A stretch of DNA of 64,000 nucleotides from Rhodococcoides fascians A25f (GTDB lineage: Bacteria; Actinomycetota; Actinomycetes; Mycobacteriales; Mycobacteriaceae), in NCBI RefSeq assembly GCF_000760935.2, contig NZ_CP049744.1:2159001-2223000 (forward strand), given 5' to 3'. The translations under genes and the position numbers were made by a program. Below, piece after piece: positions 1 to 10,175 of the stretch. Position 1 is the stretch's first letter; each line of letters starts with the position of its first letter. The notes below the pieces were generated by a model. That model was not told where the DNA came from and made no database searches. It was given only the letters and a program-made list of their open reading frames with translations.

Positions 1-1
1 C

Positions 2-3000
2 GAGATCGACGTTCGCGTCGACCGCACCGGATTCGATCAGGGTGCCGAGCTCGTCGAGGTGTCCTGCCGTGTCGCAGGCGAGCTCGTCATGGTCGCCACT
101 GCTCGCACCGCAGCGCCGAAGACCGTCTACGCCTTCCCCGGCCAGGGCATCCAGCGCCCGGGTATGGGACTGGACGCACGGGCTCGGTCGAAGGCCGCTC
201 GTGAGGTGTGGGAGCGTGCCGACAAGCACACCCGCAGCGCGCTCGGATTCTCGATTCTCGCTGTGGTGCGCGACAACCCGACAACCCTCAAGGCGCGCGG
301 CGTCACGCACAAGCACCCCGACGGTGTGCTGCACCTGACCCAGTTCACCCAGGTCGCGATGGCCGTTCTCGGTGTCGCACAGGTTGCCGAACTGCGTGAA
401 TCCGGCGCGTTCGTGGAGAACTCCATCCTCGCCGGCCACTCGGTGGGCGAGTACAACGCACTTGCCGCTGTCGCCGGTGTCCTCCCGCTCGAAGCCGTCC
501 TCGAGGTCGTCTTCCAGCGTGGCTCGGCCATGCACGCACTCGTTCCCCGTGACGAGAACGGTCGCAGCGACTACCGCATGGCAGCCATTCGCCCATCTCA
601 GATCGGCCTGGCCGACGAGGACGTGCAGGGCTTCGTCGCCGGTGTCGCAGCAGAATCCGGTGAATTCCTCGAGATCGTCAACCTCAACCTGCGCGGTTCG
701 CAGTACGCCATCGCAGGCACGGTCGCCGGCCTCGGCGAGCTCGAGAAGAAGATCGCGATTCGCCGGGCAGAGTTCGGTGGCAAGGCCGCATACATCATGG
801 TCCCGGGCATCGACGTGCCGTTCCACTCGACCGTGCTGCGCGGGGGAGTCGACGACTTCCGCAACCGCCTGCAGACCCTGCTTCCCGAGCAGCTGGATCC
901 GGCGATCCTGGTGGGGCGCTACATCCCGAACCTGGTGCCCAAGCCGTTCTCGCTCGACCGCGAGTTCGTCCAGGAGATCGCCGATCTGGTGCCGTCCGAG
1001 CCGCTGAACACCGTTCTCGCGGATTTCGATTCGTGGGCCGCACGGCCGAGCGATCTGTGCCGCGTGATCCTGACCGAGCTGCTGGCATGGCAGTTCGCCA
1101 GCCCGGTCCGCTGGATCGAGACCCAGGACTTGCTGTTCGCCGACGAGTCCGACGGCGGCATGGGTGTCGAGCGCTTCGTCGAGATCGGTCTCGGTGCAAC
1201 GCCGACCGTCGCCAACCTCGCGTCGCAGACCCTCAAGCTGCCCGGCCGCTTCGGTCACCCGGTAGAGGTGCTCAACCTCGAACGTGAAGCCGCAATCGTC
1301 TACGGCACCGACACCGACCCGGCTCCGGCCGACGAGGACGAGGCAACTCCCGCTCCCGAGGCCGCCGCGGCTCCGGCAGCAACAGCGGCACCCGCCGCAG
1401 CACCCGCTCCGGTCGCGGCACCGTCGGGCGGACCTCGCCCGGACGACATCGCATTCGTCGCTGCCGACGCGACGAAGATCCTCATCGGGCTGTGGACCAA
1501 ACTGCAGCTCGATCAGATCGGGCCCGCCGATACCATCGAGGCGCTGTGCGACGGCGTGTCCTCACGCCGCAATCAGCTGCTCGTCGACCTCGGCTCCGAG
1601 CTCTCGCTCGGTGCCATCGACGGCGCAGCCGATGCAGACATGGGCGCGCTCTCGGGCACGGTCAACAAGTTGGCTCGTACCTACAAGCCGTTCGGCCCGG
1701 TGCTGAGCGATTCGATCAACGATCACCTCCGCAAGGTCTTCGGCCCCTCGGGTCGGCGCCCGGCCTCGATCGCCGATCGCGTCAAGAAGACCTGGGAATT
1801 GGGCGACGGCTGGGCGCATCACGTCACCGCCGAGGTAGCCCTCGGCACCCGTGACGGTGCCTCGGTCCGCGGCGGTGCACTCGGCGGTCTGGCCGACGGC
1901 GCTCTCGCCGACGGCAATGCTGTCGACAACGTCATCGATGCGGCAGTAGCTGCAGTGGCTGCACGTCGCGGCGTCGCAGTCTCGATGCCGCAAGCAGGCG
2001 GTGGGGCCGGCGGAACCGTCGACGCTGCTGCTCTGGGTGAGTTCACCGAGCACATCACCGGCCGCGACGGCGTTCTCGCCTCCGCAGCCCGGTTGGTGCT
2101 CGAACAGCTCGGACTGGCTGATGCACCCAACGCCCTGCTGGCCGAGGATCCCGACGCCGCTCTGGTCGAGCTGGTCTCGGCCGAACTCGGATCGGACTGG
2201 CCTCGCCTGGTCGCTCCCGCGTTCGACGCCAAGCGCGCCGTCCTGATCGACGACCGGTGGGCAACTGCCCGTGAGGATCTGGCCCGGTTGTGGCTCGGTA
2301 CCGCAGGTGATGTCGCCGTCGAGTCCTTCGCCGGTGCAGGCAATGCCGTTGCAGCTCAAGCACAGTGGTGGAAGGCCAAGGCCGACTACGAGAACAGGAC
2401 CGTGCTCGCCGAGACCTTCGGACGCATCTCCGGCATCGCGGTCGCATCCGAGGACAAGGGCCAGTGGGCCGACGAGGTCGCCGTCGTCACCGGTGGCAGC
2501 AAGGGATCCATCGCAGCAGCGGTGACCGCGAAGCTGCTGGCCGGGGGAGCGACGGTCTTCGTCACCACCTCCAGGCTCGACGACGAGCGCTTGGGCTTCT
2601 ACCGCTCGCTCTACCGCGACAACGCACGTAGCGGAGCGTCGCTGTGGGTGGTTCCGGCCAACATCGCGTCGTACACCGACGTCGATGCACTCATCGAGTG
2701 GATCGGCAGCGACTTCATCGACACTGCCGGTGGCGCAAAGACTCTGGTCAAGGCCGCAACCACGCCGACGATGCTGTTCCCGTTCGCCGCACCTCGGGTC
2801 ATGGGCGAGATGTCCGATGCCGGTGCTCGCGCCGAGATGGAAATGCGCGTGCTGCTCTGGTCGGTCGAGCGTCTGATCACCGGACTGGCGAAGGTCGGTT
2901 ACGACACCGACATCGACACCCACCTGCACGTGATGCTGCCGGGATCGCCGAACCGTGGAATGTTCGGTGGCGACGGTGCCTACGGCGAATCGAAGGCTGC

Positions 3001-5353
3001 ACTCGACGCTGTTGTCGCCAAGTGGGGCTCGGAAAAGAATTGGGCCGAGCGGGTGTCCATCGCCCACGCCCACATCGGGTGGGTGCGTGGCACCGGCCTG
3101 ATGGGTGGCAACGATCCCATCGTCGAGGCCGTCGAGGCCGAGGGTGTGCGCACCTGGTCGACCGACGAGATGGCAACCGAGTTGCTGCAGCTGTGCACGC
3201 CTGACGCTCGTCGTCAGGCCGCTCAGGAGCCGATCGTCGCCGATCTCACCGGCGGATTGGCCAGCACCAAGCTCAACCTCGTCGAACTCGCTCGGGACGC
3301 CGCTGCGGCCGCGGCCGAGAAGACCGAAGAGACAGTGGACAACTCGGTCATCGCGGCACTGCCCGCACCGCCGCGGCTGTCGACGTCGACCACCGCTCCG
3401 GCGTGGCCGACACTGGACGTCGACCCGAAGGACCTGGTCGTCATCGTCGGGGCCGGTGAGCTCGGACCGTACGGTTCGGCGCGTACCCGCTTCGAGATGG
3501 AGGTCGACGAGCAGCTCTCTGCCGCAGGCGTTCTCGAACTCGCATGGAACACCGGCCTGATCGCCTGGGAGAACGATCCCAAGCCGGGTTGGTACGACAT
3601 CGAGTCCGGTGACCTGGTGCCCGAGGAGGACATCGCCGACAAGTACCACGACATCGTGGTCGAGAAGTGCGGTATCCGCACCTACGGCGACGACGGCGCG
3701 ATGGTCGGCAACACCGCTCCGCTGATGACCTCGGTCTTCCTCGACAACGACCTCACCTTCGTGGTCGGAACCGAGATCGATGCCCGGTCGTTCGCAGCAG
3801 CGGATCCCGAGCACACGCTGATCACACCGGTTCCGGATTCGAGCGACTGGCAGGTCACCCGCAAGGCGGGCACCGAGATTCGCGTTCCGCGCAAGATGAA
3901 GCTCACCCGCACCGTGGGTGGACAGATTCCGACCGGGTTCGATCCCACCAAGTGGGGCATCTCGCCCGACATGGCCAGCTCGGTCGACCGTGTCGCCCTG
4001 TGGAACATCGTCACCACGGTCGACGCGTTCATCTCCTCGGGCTTCAACCCGTCGGAACTGATGCGCTGGGTGCACCCCACTCTGGTCGCCAACACTCAGG
4101 GCACCGGCATGGGCGGCATGGAGTCCATGCGCTCGCTGTACATCGATACCCTGCTCGGTGATGCTCGTGCGAACGACATTCTGCAGGAGGCTCTGCCGAA
4201 CGTCGTTGCTGCGCACGTGGTCCAGTCGTACATCGGTAGCTACGGCGCGATGGTTCACCCCGTTGCCGCCTGCGCCACCGCTGCGGTCTCGGTCGAGGAA
4301 GGCGTCGACAAGATCAAGCTGGGCAAGGCTCAGCTCGTGGTCGCCGGCGGATTCGACGACCTGAGCACCGAAGGCATCATCGGCTTCGGTGACATGTCGG
4401 CCACCGCGGACTCGGCAGCGATGTCCGCCAAGGGAATCAGCGATCGACGCTTCTCCCGCGCCAACGACCGCAGGCGTGGTGGATTCGTCGAATCGCACGG
4501 CGGCGGAACGATTCTGCTCGCACGCGGTGATCTGGCACTCGAGATGGGCCTGCCGGTTCTTGGAGTCGTTGCGTACGCACAGTCGTACGGCGACGGAGTG
4601 CACACCTCCATCCCGGCTCCGGGACTCGGCGCGCTCAGTGCCGGTCGTGGCGGCAAGGATTCGGCACTTGCGCTCTCGCTCAACGCACTCGGCGTCAGTG
4701 CAGACGACGTGGCCGTGATTTCCAAGCACGACACGTCCACTGCAGCCAACGATCCGAACGAGGCGGAACTGCACACCCGCCTCGCCAAGGCCATCGGCCG
4801 CTCGGACGGCGCTCCGCTGTTCGTCGTCTCGCAGAAGAGCCTCACCGGACACTCGAAGGGTGGAGCGGCTGCCTGGCAGCTGATCGGCCTGTGCCAGGTG
4901 CTGGCCAACGGCGTCATCCCGCCGAACCGCAGCCTCGACTGCGTCGACGACAAGATGACCGGCTTCGAGCACCTGGTGTGGGCTCGCGAGCCGCTGCGCT
5001 TCGGCGACTCGGTTCCGCTCAAGGCGGGTCTGCTCACCTCGCTCGGGTTCGGGCACGTGTCCGGACTCATCGCCCTGGTGCACCCGCAGGCGTTCATCGA
5101 GGCCGTTCCGGCGGATCGACGCGCCGAGTACGTCGCCAAGGCTAACGAGCGTCGCATCGCCGGTCAGCGCAGGCTGATCTCCGCGATGGTGGGAGGCGAC
5201 TCCCTGTACGAGCGGCCCGACGATCGACGGCTGGGACATGACGGGACGCCGGCCAAGGCGTCACGCGAACTGGAGGCACACGTGTTGCTCAACGAGTCCG
5301 CTCGCCTCGGCGAGGACGATGTCTACTCCTCCGGTCTGCCGGGTGCCATCTGA
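2..5353 (+). CDS. fas: Type I fatty acid synthase, C-terminal 1783 residues (5' end outside window)
   Basis: Multifunctional FAS-I that makes C16-C26 acyl-CoAs in the cytosol. The reading frame is open from base 2, so the gene starts upstream; a full FAS-I is about 3,100 residues. Domains seen in order: malonyl/palmitoyl transferase with the GHSVGEY nucleophile motif (near base 439); an Ala/Pro-rich linker (about 1,315-1,435); an ACP region whose GVSSRRNQ motif carries the likely phosphopantetheine serine (near 1,555); a ketoreductase with TGGSKGSIAAAV (near 2,490); and a ketosynthase with active-site Cys in AACATAAVS (4,271) and the two His residues in KHDTSTA and SLTGHSKGG. The stop codon overlaps the acpS start as TGATG, implying translational coupling to the enzyme that activates its ACP. 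Confidence 0.97.
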   Translation, partial: EIDVRVDRTGFDQGAELVEVSCRVAGELVMVATARTAAPKTVYAFPGQGIQRPGMGLDARARSKAAREVWERADKHTRSALGFSILAVVRDNPTTLKARGVTHKHPDGVLHLTQFTQVAMAVLGVAQVAELRESGAFVENSILAGHSVGEYNALAAVAGVLPLEAVLEVVFQRGSAMHALVPRDENGRSDYRMAAIRPSQIGLADEDVQGFVAGVAAESGEFLEIVNLNLRGSQYAIAGTVAGLGELEKKIAIRRAEFGGKAAYIMVPGIDVPFHSTVLRGGVDDFRNRLQTLLPEQLDPAILVGRYIPNLVPKPFSLDREFVQEIADLVPSEPLNTVLADFDSWAARPSDLCRVILTELLAWQFASPVRWIETQDLLFADESDGGMGVERFVEIGLGATPTVANLASQTLKLPGRFGHPVEVLNLEREAAIVYGTDTDPAPADEDEATPAPEAAAAPAATAAPAAAPAPVAAPSGGPRPDDIAFVAADATKILIGLWTKLQLDQIGPADTIEALCDGVSSRRNQLLVDLGSELSLGAIDGAADADMGALSGTVNKLARTYKPFGPVLSDSINDHLRKVFGPSGRRPASIADRVKKTWELGDGWAHHVTAEVALGTRDGASVRGGALGGLADGALADGNAVDNVIDAAVAAVAARRGVAVSMPQAGGGAGGTVDAAALGEFTEHITGRDGVLASAARLVLEQLGLADAPNALLAEDPDAALVELVSAELGSDWPRLVAPAFDAKRAVLIDDRWATAREDLARLWLGTAGDVAVESFAGAGNAVAAQAQWWKAKADYENRTVLAETFGRISGIAVASEDKGQWADEVAVVTGGSKGSIAAAVTAKLLAGGATVFVTTSRLDDERLGFYRSLYRDNARSGASLWVVPANIASYTDVDALIEWIGSDFIDTAGGAKTLVKAATTPTMLFPFAAPRVMGEMSDAGARAEMEMRVLLWSVERLITGLAKVGYDTDIDTHLHVMLPGSPNRGMFGGDGAYGESKAALDAVVAKWGSEKNWAERVSIAHAHIGWVRGTGLMGGNDPIVEAVEAEGVRTWSTDEMATELLQLCTPDARRQAAQEPIVADLTGGLASTKLNLVELARDAAAAAAEKTEETVDNSVIAALPAPPRLSTSTTAPAWPTLDVDPKDLVVIVGAGELGPYGSARTRFEMEVDEQLSAAGVLELAWNTGLIAWENDPKPGWYDIESGDLVPEEDIADKYHDIVVEKCGIRTYGDDGAMVGNTAPLMTSVFLDNDLTFVVGTEIDARSFAAADPEHTLITPVPDSSDWQVTRKAGTEIRVPRKMKLTRTVGGQIPTGFDPTKWGISPDMASSVDRVALWNIVTTVDAFISSGFNPSELMRWVHPTLVANTQGTGMGGMESMRSLYIDTLLGDARANDILQEALPNVVAAHVVQSYIGSYGAMVHPVAACATAAVSVEEGVDKIKLGKAQLVVAGGFDDLSTEGIIGFGDMSATADSAAMSAKGISDRRFSRANDRRRGGFVESHGGGTILLARGDLALEMGLPVLGVVAYAQSYGDGVHTSIPAPGLGALSAGRGGKDSALALSLNALGVSADDVAVISKHDTSTAANDPNEAELHTRLAKAIGRSDGAPLFVVSQKSLTGHSKGGAAAWQLIGLCQVLANGVIPPNRSLDCVDDKMTGFEHLVWAREPLRFGDSVPLKAGLLTSLGFGHVSGLIALVHPQAFIEAVPADRRAEYVAKANERRIAGQRRLISAMVGGDSLYERPDDRRLGHDGTPAKASRELEAHVLLNESARLGEDDVYSSGLPGAI

Positions 5354-5745
5354 TGGCGATTATCGGAGTGGGTTTCGACCTGGTGACGGTGTCCGACTTC
5401 GCCGAGCAGATGGAGAAGGTCGGCACGACGATGATCCGCGACAGCTTCACCGCGGGCGAGCGTCGGCATGCCGCGACGAAGAGTTCCGATCCGACGCGCC
5501 ACTACGCAGCACGGTGGGCCGCCAAGGAAGCAGTGCTGAAGGCATGGGCCACATCGCGATTCGCGCGTCCACCGCAGATCGGCGACAACCCGTACCCGTT
5601 GATCGAGGTCGTCAACGACGCATGGGGCCGTCCGTCCATCAAGCTGCACGGCATCGCGCAGGAATTTCTGCCGACGGTCAAGATTCACCTGTCGCTGACG
5701 CACGACGGCGATATCGCTGCCGCGGTGGCGATCCTGGAGGAGTGA
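5353..5745 (+). CDS. acpS: Holo-[acyl-carrier-protein] synthase
   Basis: A 130-residue phosphopantetheinyl transferase of the AcpS family. It moves 4'-phosphopantetheine from CoA to the ACP serine. Visible motifs are the N-terminal GVGFDLV with the metal-binding Asp and the central ARWAAKEAVLKAW helix with the catalytic Glu/Lys; the C-terminal LSLTHDGD strand closes the fold. It starts inside the fas stop (TGATG), so FAS-I and its activating enzyme are made together, as in mycobacteria. A strong hairpin terminator follows the stop. Confidence 0.97.
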   Translation: MAIIGVGFDLVTVSDFAEQMEKVGTTMIRDSFTAGERRHAATKSSDPTRHYAARWAAKEAVLKAWATSRFARPPQIGDNPYPLIEVVNDAWGRPSIKLHGIAQEFLPTVKIHLSLTHDGDIAAAVAILEE

Positions 5746-5763
5746 GTCTCCTCTGAAACGAGT

Positions 5764-5799
5764 AAGGCCCGTCCGATCCACGAGATCGGGCGGGCCTTT
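5764..5799. terminator. Bidirectional rho-independent terminator between acpS and tetR
   Basis: AAGGCCCGTCCGATC pairs with GATCGGGCGGGCCTTT across a 5-nt loop with one G:T pair, and A and T runs lie on the two sides. It sits between convergent acpS and the TetR gene and can serve both. Confidence 0.85.
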
Positions 5800-5821
5800 C
5801 GTCTGTGCGGGCTCGGGTTGC

Positions 5822-6541
5822 TCAGGCCTGCTCGTTGTCGCTCGCCGAGCCGCCGGAACGCCTGCTCTCCTTCTCGGCGACGAGCAGATAGGCCATCATG
5901 ATGCGTTTGAGTTCGGCGACGGCGTCCTCGTGGCTCTGGCCGTCCTGCACGGAGAAGTTGAGCATCGAGTAGACGATGTGCACCAGCACCTGAGCCATGA
6001 GGTTCCGGCGGTGCCGTGGTGTGCGCGGAGTCAACGGCCCGAGCATGCGCGAGACCTGATCGGCGAATTCTCGCTCGTGGATGACTCCGGTCGCACGCGT
6101 CGACGGCGTCGACTGCATGGCGAGCCACACCTCACGGCGCGACGGGTCGGTCATCCACATGCCCGCCATGTGGTCGACGAAGTTGTTGAGGAACCGCACC
6201 CAGTCCAGCGACGGGACCTCTCCGTCGAATTCGGCCAGCTCTTGTTGTACTCCGACGAGGTCCTGGCGGTTGAGCTCGCAGACGATGACGTACTTGTTGG
6301 CGAAGAACTGGTACAGCGTTCCGATCGGCAGTTCGGCGCGCGACGCGACTTCCTCGCAGGTGAACGACTCGAACCCCACGTCGCTGAGCAACTCGCGCGA
6401 GGCCTGTAGCAGGGCGTCGAATTTGCGTTGACTGCGTTCCTGGGTGGGTCGGCGGCGCGGCATCAGTTCCTGCGTCTGTGCCGTCGACTCGAGCGCGGCG
6501 TCGAGACGGCGCGAGGACTGAGCACGAGCAGAGGATTCCAC
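5822..6541 (-). CDS. TetR/AcrR family transcriptional regulator
   Basis: 239 residues from a GTG start; an internal ATG at 6463 (MPRRRPTQERSQ) is an equally good or better start because the TetR fold begins there. The N-terminal DNA-binding domain is clear: a first helix with ASRELLSDVGFESFTC, then EVASRAELPIGTLYQFF, the usual helix-turn-helix and Tyr-Phe signature. The C-terminal ligand-binding half is unrecognised, and the C-terminus is charged. It is divergent from the gene at 6813 and convergent with acpS. The target is unknown; its own promoter and that of 6813 are the obvious candidates. Confidence 0.9.
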   Translation of the reverse strand: MESSARAQSSRRLDAALESTAQTQELMPRRRPTQERSQRKFDALLQASRELLSDVGFESFTCEEVASRAELPIGTLYQFFANKYVIVCELNRQDLVGVQQELAEFDGEVPSLDWVRFLNNFVDHMAGMWMTDPSRREVWLAMQSTPSTRATGVIHEREFADQVSRMLGPLTPRTPRHRRNLMAQVLVHIVYSMLNFSVQDGQSHEDAVAELKRIMMAYLLVAEKESRRSGGSASDNEQA

Positions 6542-6812
6542 CCGGTCAGGCTATCCGGCGGACGGGTCCGGTAGCCACACCTGGTCCGCTACCTGCGGGT
6601 CGGCAGGCAAGAGTTTCGAACGAACCTGGGGTTGGCGACAACGGCTGGTTCCAATTCCTGTGACAAACTCCAAGACTGATCTGGACCAATTTAACAGTCA
6701 ACAGGTATGGTTCAGGTAACAGAATCAATTTCCGTGCAGGGTGATCGTCGTTCTGATCCGCTGGATGACGTTCATGGTCGGGCGCCTCCACCCTGAGCAC
6801 AGGGAGACTGCC
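6542..6812. promoter_or_regulatory. Divergent intergenic region, tetR / actin-like membrane protein
   Basis: 271 bp holding both promoters. The stretch 6655-6735 is AT-rich compared with the surroundings. No clear long inverted repeat was found by eye. Confidence 0.4.
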
Positions 6813-8195
6813 ATGGCAACTATTGGTATAGCGATCGAATCTGGCTCGATGCAGACAATTCTTGTCGAGCCGACCTCAGGCGAGGTACTCGCCGATCGGA
6901 CGACGCCACTGCACCCCGACGCGGCCACCGCACTGACCGAAGCGATCGAGATCATGCGTACCGAGGCTGCGACCCTGGATGCCGACGTCGACGCTGTAGG
7001 CGTGGTGTATCGATCCGAGGCGGAACGTGCCGAATTCAGCGGCGCTCTCGGCGACGAGCCTGTGACGTTGTGTTCGGCGTCCGAGTCGTTTCTGACCTGG
7101 CTGGCCCAATCGGAAGAACTCGCCGACGCGAAGACAGTGCTCTTGTACTACATGGGTGAGGCGGGCGTTTCCATCTCTCTTGCGGACGCAGCAGAGGCTT
7201 CGTTCACCCCTACCAGAACCGCCGAGCTGGATTCGATGTCGCCCGAACGCATCGGCAGCACCATTCCACTGGCATGGGACGTAGTGGATCACTCCGGCAA
7301 GAAGCCCGAGTTCGTGGCCCTGTTCGGCGACTCGTCGAGCAATCGCGACCTCGTCGACATCCTGGCTCTCGGACTCGGTGTTCCCGTGGTGCGAGTGGGA
7401 GATGCCGATCAGATCGCGGCACGTGGGGCTGCGCTTCTGGCGCTCGAGGACGTGCCCGACCAGGCGGGGGAGGCGACCGTGACACCGGCCCTCGTGCCTG
7501 CAGCGCCGTCCTTCGACGAATCGGAGCTCGACGAATCCGCTACGTCCGAGGTGGCCGAACCGGTGTCCGACGAGTCGGCAGAGCCGAAAGAGGCTTCGGA
7601 TCTCGACGCTGTCGTTGTGTCTCTCCCGGTGACCGTTGTTTCTGCGCCCGCCACGCCTCCCGCGGTGGACGGGAAGCCGTCACGGTCGGGGAGTTCCGGT
7701 CGCAGGCTCGTGTTCGCGGCTGTGCTGCTGGCCGGTGTGCTGTCGGCAGGTGTGGCAGTTGCCGCGACTTTGCCGGGTGACTCCGAGTCGACCGCCGAGC
7801 AGAGCGTCGAACAACGCGATGCCGACGCCGATCTGGTCGGAGCAACACGGCACGTGGATCCGATGACGACGACCGACCCGGTTCCGTGGATCGCCGGACC
7901 GGCACCCGCCGTGGCACCGACCGAGGCGATTCCTCCGACCGTGGATCCAGCGACGGATGTCGCGCCCGCACCGACAACGGAGGCGTGGGTGACGCAGGAT
8001 GCGCCGCGTCAGGCCGTGGCCGCCCCGCAGCCGGTACCTGCGCCGGCATCGACGACGGTCGACCCGCCGCAGTTCACCGTTCCGGTTGTCGTGCCCGAGC
8101 CCGGAAAGTCGCAGGAGCAGCTCGAGCAGGAGGCATGGGATCGCCACTGGCAGCACACCGGCGCGTGGATCCAACAGGAGCTCACCGGCGGTTAG
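6813..8195 (+). CDS. Membrane protein with degenerate actin/Hsp70-like N-terminal domain (DUF7159-like)
   Basis: 460 residues. The ATG at 6813 is preferred over upstream starts because AGGGAG precedes it and the conserved MATIGIAIESGSMQTILVE strand starts there. The first roughly 210 residues look like an Hsp70/actin ATPase fold: strand I (IGIAIESG), later a GLGVPVVRVGDADQIAARGAALLA helix like the end of Hsp70 ATPase domains. An acidic linker, one transmembrane helix (LVFAAVLLAGVLSAGVAVAA, near residue 305-325) and a long Pro/Ala/Thr-rich exported tail follow. The topology is N-in/C-out. Such proteins occur in mycolic-acid bacteria; the function is unknown. Confidence 0.75.
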   Translation: MATIGIAIESGSMQTILVEPTSGEVLADRTTPLHPDAATALTEAIEIMRTEAATLDADVDAVGVVYRSEAERAEFSGALGDEPVTLCSASESFLTWLAQSEELADAKTVLLYYMGEAGVSISLADAAEASFTPTRTAELDSMSPERIGSTIPLAWDVVDHSGKKPEFVALFGDSSSNRDLVDILALGLGVPVVRVGDADQIAARGAALLALEDVPDQAGEATVTPALVPAAPSFDESELDESATSEVAEPVSDESAEPKEASDLDAVVVSLPVTVVSAPATPPAVDGKPSRSGSSGRRLVFAAVLLAGVLSAGVAVAATLPGDSESTAEQSVEQRDADADLVGATRHVDPMTTTDPVPWIAGPAPAVAPTEAIPPTVDPATDVAPAPTTEAWVTQDAPRQAVAAPQPVPAPASTTVDPPQFTVPVVVPEPGKSQEQLEQEAWDRHWQHTGAWIQQELTGG

Positions 8196-8271
8196 ACGGC
8201 GGCGAATTCGCTGTCACGAGTGATGACAGACTGGCGAGAGCCCGTCTGTCATTTTCTCGTCTGGAGGATTC

Positions 8272-9636
8272 ATGCCTGCCGATGCACAACCCGTCGACGT
8301 TCGATCCAGCATCGAAGCAGCGATGCCCCGTGCGAAAGCAGAGTTGGCCGAACTGGTTCGGTTCACATCGGTACACGATCCCCGACAGTTTCCGGTCGAG
8401 GAATGCATCGGGGCGGCGCGCTGGGTGCAGCAGGCTTTTCTGGATGCGGGAGTTCCGGACGTCCAGTTGATCGAGACAGTCGACGGCTCGCTGGCCGTTG
8501 TCGGTTCGCGTCCGGCACCCGCAGGAGCGCCGACCGTTCTGCTCTACTCGCACTACGACGTCCAGCCTCCGGGAGATGGAAATCTTTGGGGCAGTGCGCC
8601 TTTCGAGCTGACCGAACGAGACGGCCGTTGGTACGGGCGAGGGTCGGCCGACTGCAAGGGCAACGTGATCATGCATCTGCTGGCGCTGCGGGCGCTGGGG
8701 GAGTCGATCGGCGTCGGCGTTCGGATCGTCTGCGAGGGCTCGGAAGAGACGGGTACGGGCGGGCTCGAAGCGCTCGTGGAGCAGCGACCGGAATTGTTCA
8801 CCGCCGACGTGGTCGTCATCGGCGATACCGGGAACGCGAAGGTGGGATCGCCGACGGTGACGACCACGCTTCGCGGTATCGCGAATGTAGTAGTGCACGT
8901 GGAAACGCTTGCGGGAGAGGTGCATTCCGGCATGTACGGCGGTCCAGCACCCGATGCACTCGCAGCGTTGGTGCAGGTACTCTCCACCCTGCGCAACGAG
9001 CAGGGTGACACCGTGGTCGACGGTCTCGACGGAGTGCAGACGTGGGACGGAGTCGCGTACGAGACGGAGCAGTTCCGCTCCGATGCCGGGGTGCTCGATG
9101 GCGTCGGGCTGGCGGGCTCGGGCACTGTGGCCGACGCAGTGTGGGCGCGGCCCGCTCTGACCATTCTGGGGATCGACTGCCCGCCCGTCGTGGGGTCTGC
9201 GGCGGCGATCTCACCGCGTGCGTCCGCGCGGCTCAATTTGCGCGTACCGCCGGGAATGGATCCCAAGACGGCTCAGGATGCTCTGGTGGCTCATCTGGAG
9301 GCGCGAACGCCGTGGAATGCGCGCGTCACCGTCGAGCGTGAGGCTGTCGGATCGCCCTTCCGGGCCAGGACCGACGGACCGGGCTACGCAGCACTGTCCG
9401 AGGCGCTGGAAGAGGCGTTCGGGCATCCGATGGGGACGGCCGGGCAGGGCGGGTCGATTCCGCTGTGCAACGCGTTGGCTCAGGTGCTGCCGGACGCCGA
9501 AATCGTGCTCATGGGCGTCGAGGAACCTCGGTGCCGGATCCACGCTCCCAACGAGAGCGTGGACCCGACGGAGATCGAGAAGATGGCCGTCGCCGAGGCG
9601 TTGTTCCTGCAGCGGCTGGCAGTGTCAGACAGCTAG
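8272..9636 (+). CDS. M20 family metallopeptidase (dipeptidase-like)
   Basis: 454 residues, the usual length for M20 dipeptidases. The start ATG follows CTGGAGGATTC. Metal-site motifs are visible: SHYDVQPPG (first His and Asp), GRGSADCKGN (bridging Asp), CEGSEETG (catalytic Glu pair) and VEEPRCRIHAPNE near the C-terminus (last His); the dimerisation domain contains EVHSGMYGG. It hydrolyses peptides or acylated amino acids using two Zn ions in the cytosol. The homologous position in M. tuberculosis is Rv2522c, between acpS and bcp. The last 12 bp overlap the convergent bcp. Confidence 0.92.
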   Translation: MPADAQPVDVRSSIEAAMPRAKAELAELVRFTSVHDPRQFPVEECIGAARWVQQAFLDAGVPDVQLIETVDGSLAVVGSRPAPAGAPTVLLYSHYDVQPPGDGNLWGSAPFELTERDGRWYGRGSADCKGNVIMHLLALRALGESIGVGVRIVCEGSEETGTGGLEALVEQRPELFTADVVVIGDTGNAKVGSPTVTTTLRGIANVVVHVETLAGEVHSGMYGGPAPDALAALVQVLSTLRNEQGDTVVDGLDGVQTWDGVAYETEQFRSDAGVLDGVGLAGSGTVADAVWARPALTILGIDCPPVVGSAAAISPRASARLNLRVPPGMDPKTAQDALVAHLEARTPWNARVTVEREAVGSPFRARTDGPGYAALSEALEEAFGHPMGTAGQGGSIPLCNALAQVLPDAEIVLMGVEEPRCRIHAPNESVDPTEIEKMAVAEALFLQRLAVSDS

Positions 9637-10098
9637 ATCGCGGCGGAGCTTGGCGACGTGGCCGGTGGCGCGGACGTTGTACTGCGCCACCTCGATCTTG
9701 CCGGCCTCGTCGACGAGGAACGTGGAGCGGATGACGCCCTCGTAGACCTTGCCGTAGTTCTTCTTCCCCCCGAATGCGCCCCACGCCTGCAGCGTCGTCT
9801 TCTCCTCGTCGGAGAGCAGCGGGAACGTCAGCTCTTCCTTGTCGCGGAACTTCGCGAGCTTGGCCGGCTTGTCGGGTGAGATGCCGATGACTTCGAGGCC
9901 TTCGCCGTTGAGCTCGGCGAGACTGTCGCGGAAGTCGCAGGCCTGCTTGGTGCAGCCGGGGGTGCTCGCGGCGGGGTAGAAGTACACGATCACCTTCTTG
10001 CCTGCATAGTCGGCGAGGGAGACGTCGTTGCCATCGGCATCGGGCAGGGTGAACGCCGGAGCGGTGTCGCCCGGCTCGAGCTTGCTGTATTCGGTCAC
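9625..10098 (-). CDS. bcp: Thioredoxin-dependent thiol peroxidase (Bcp-type peroxiredoxin)
   Basis: 157 residues, the normal Bcp length. It reduces peroxides with thioredoxin. The peroxidatic and resolving cysteines are in STPGCTKQACDFRDS, followed by the LAELNGEGLEVIGIS strand typical of the family. It is convergent with the M20 gene (12-bp overlap) and divergent from the DUF3618 gene; the same arrangement is found around Rv2521 in M. tuberculosis. Confidence 0.95.
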   Translation of the reverse strand: MTEYSKLEPGDTAPAFTLPDADGNDVSLADYAGKKVIVYFYPAASTPGCTKQACDFRDSLAELNGEGLEVIGISPDKPAKLAKFRDKEELTFPLLSDEEKTTLQAWGAFGGKKNYGKVYEGVIRSTFLVDEAGKIEVAQYNVRATGHVAKLRRDLAV

Positions 10099-10175
10099 CG
10101 CACGAGACTATCGAAATATCGTCGTGCTCTAGGCTCGACTGCGACCGAGACTATTTGCAACAAGTTGGAGGACAC

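Noticed and set aside
1562..5239. A 1225-codon open frame on the minus strand inside fas
   Set aside because: The plus-strand frame has all FAS-I active-site motifs. Long antisense frames are expected in high-GC coding DNA with strong third-position bias.
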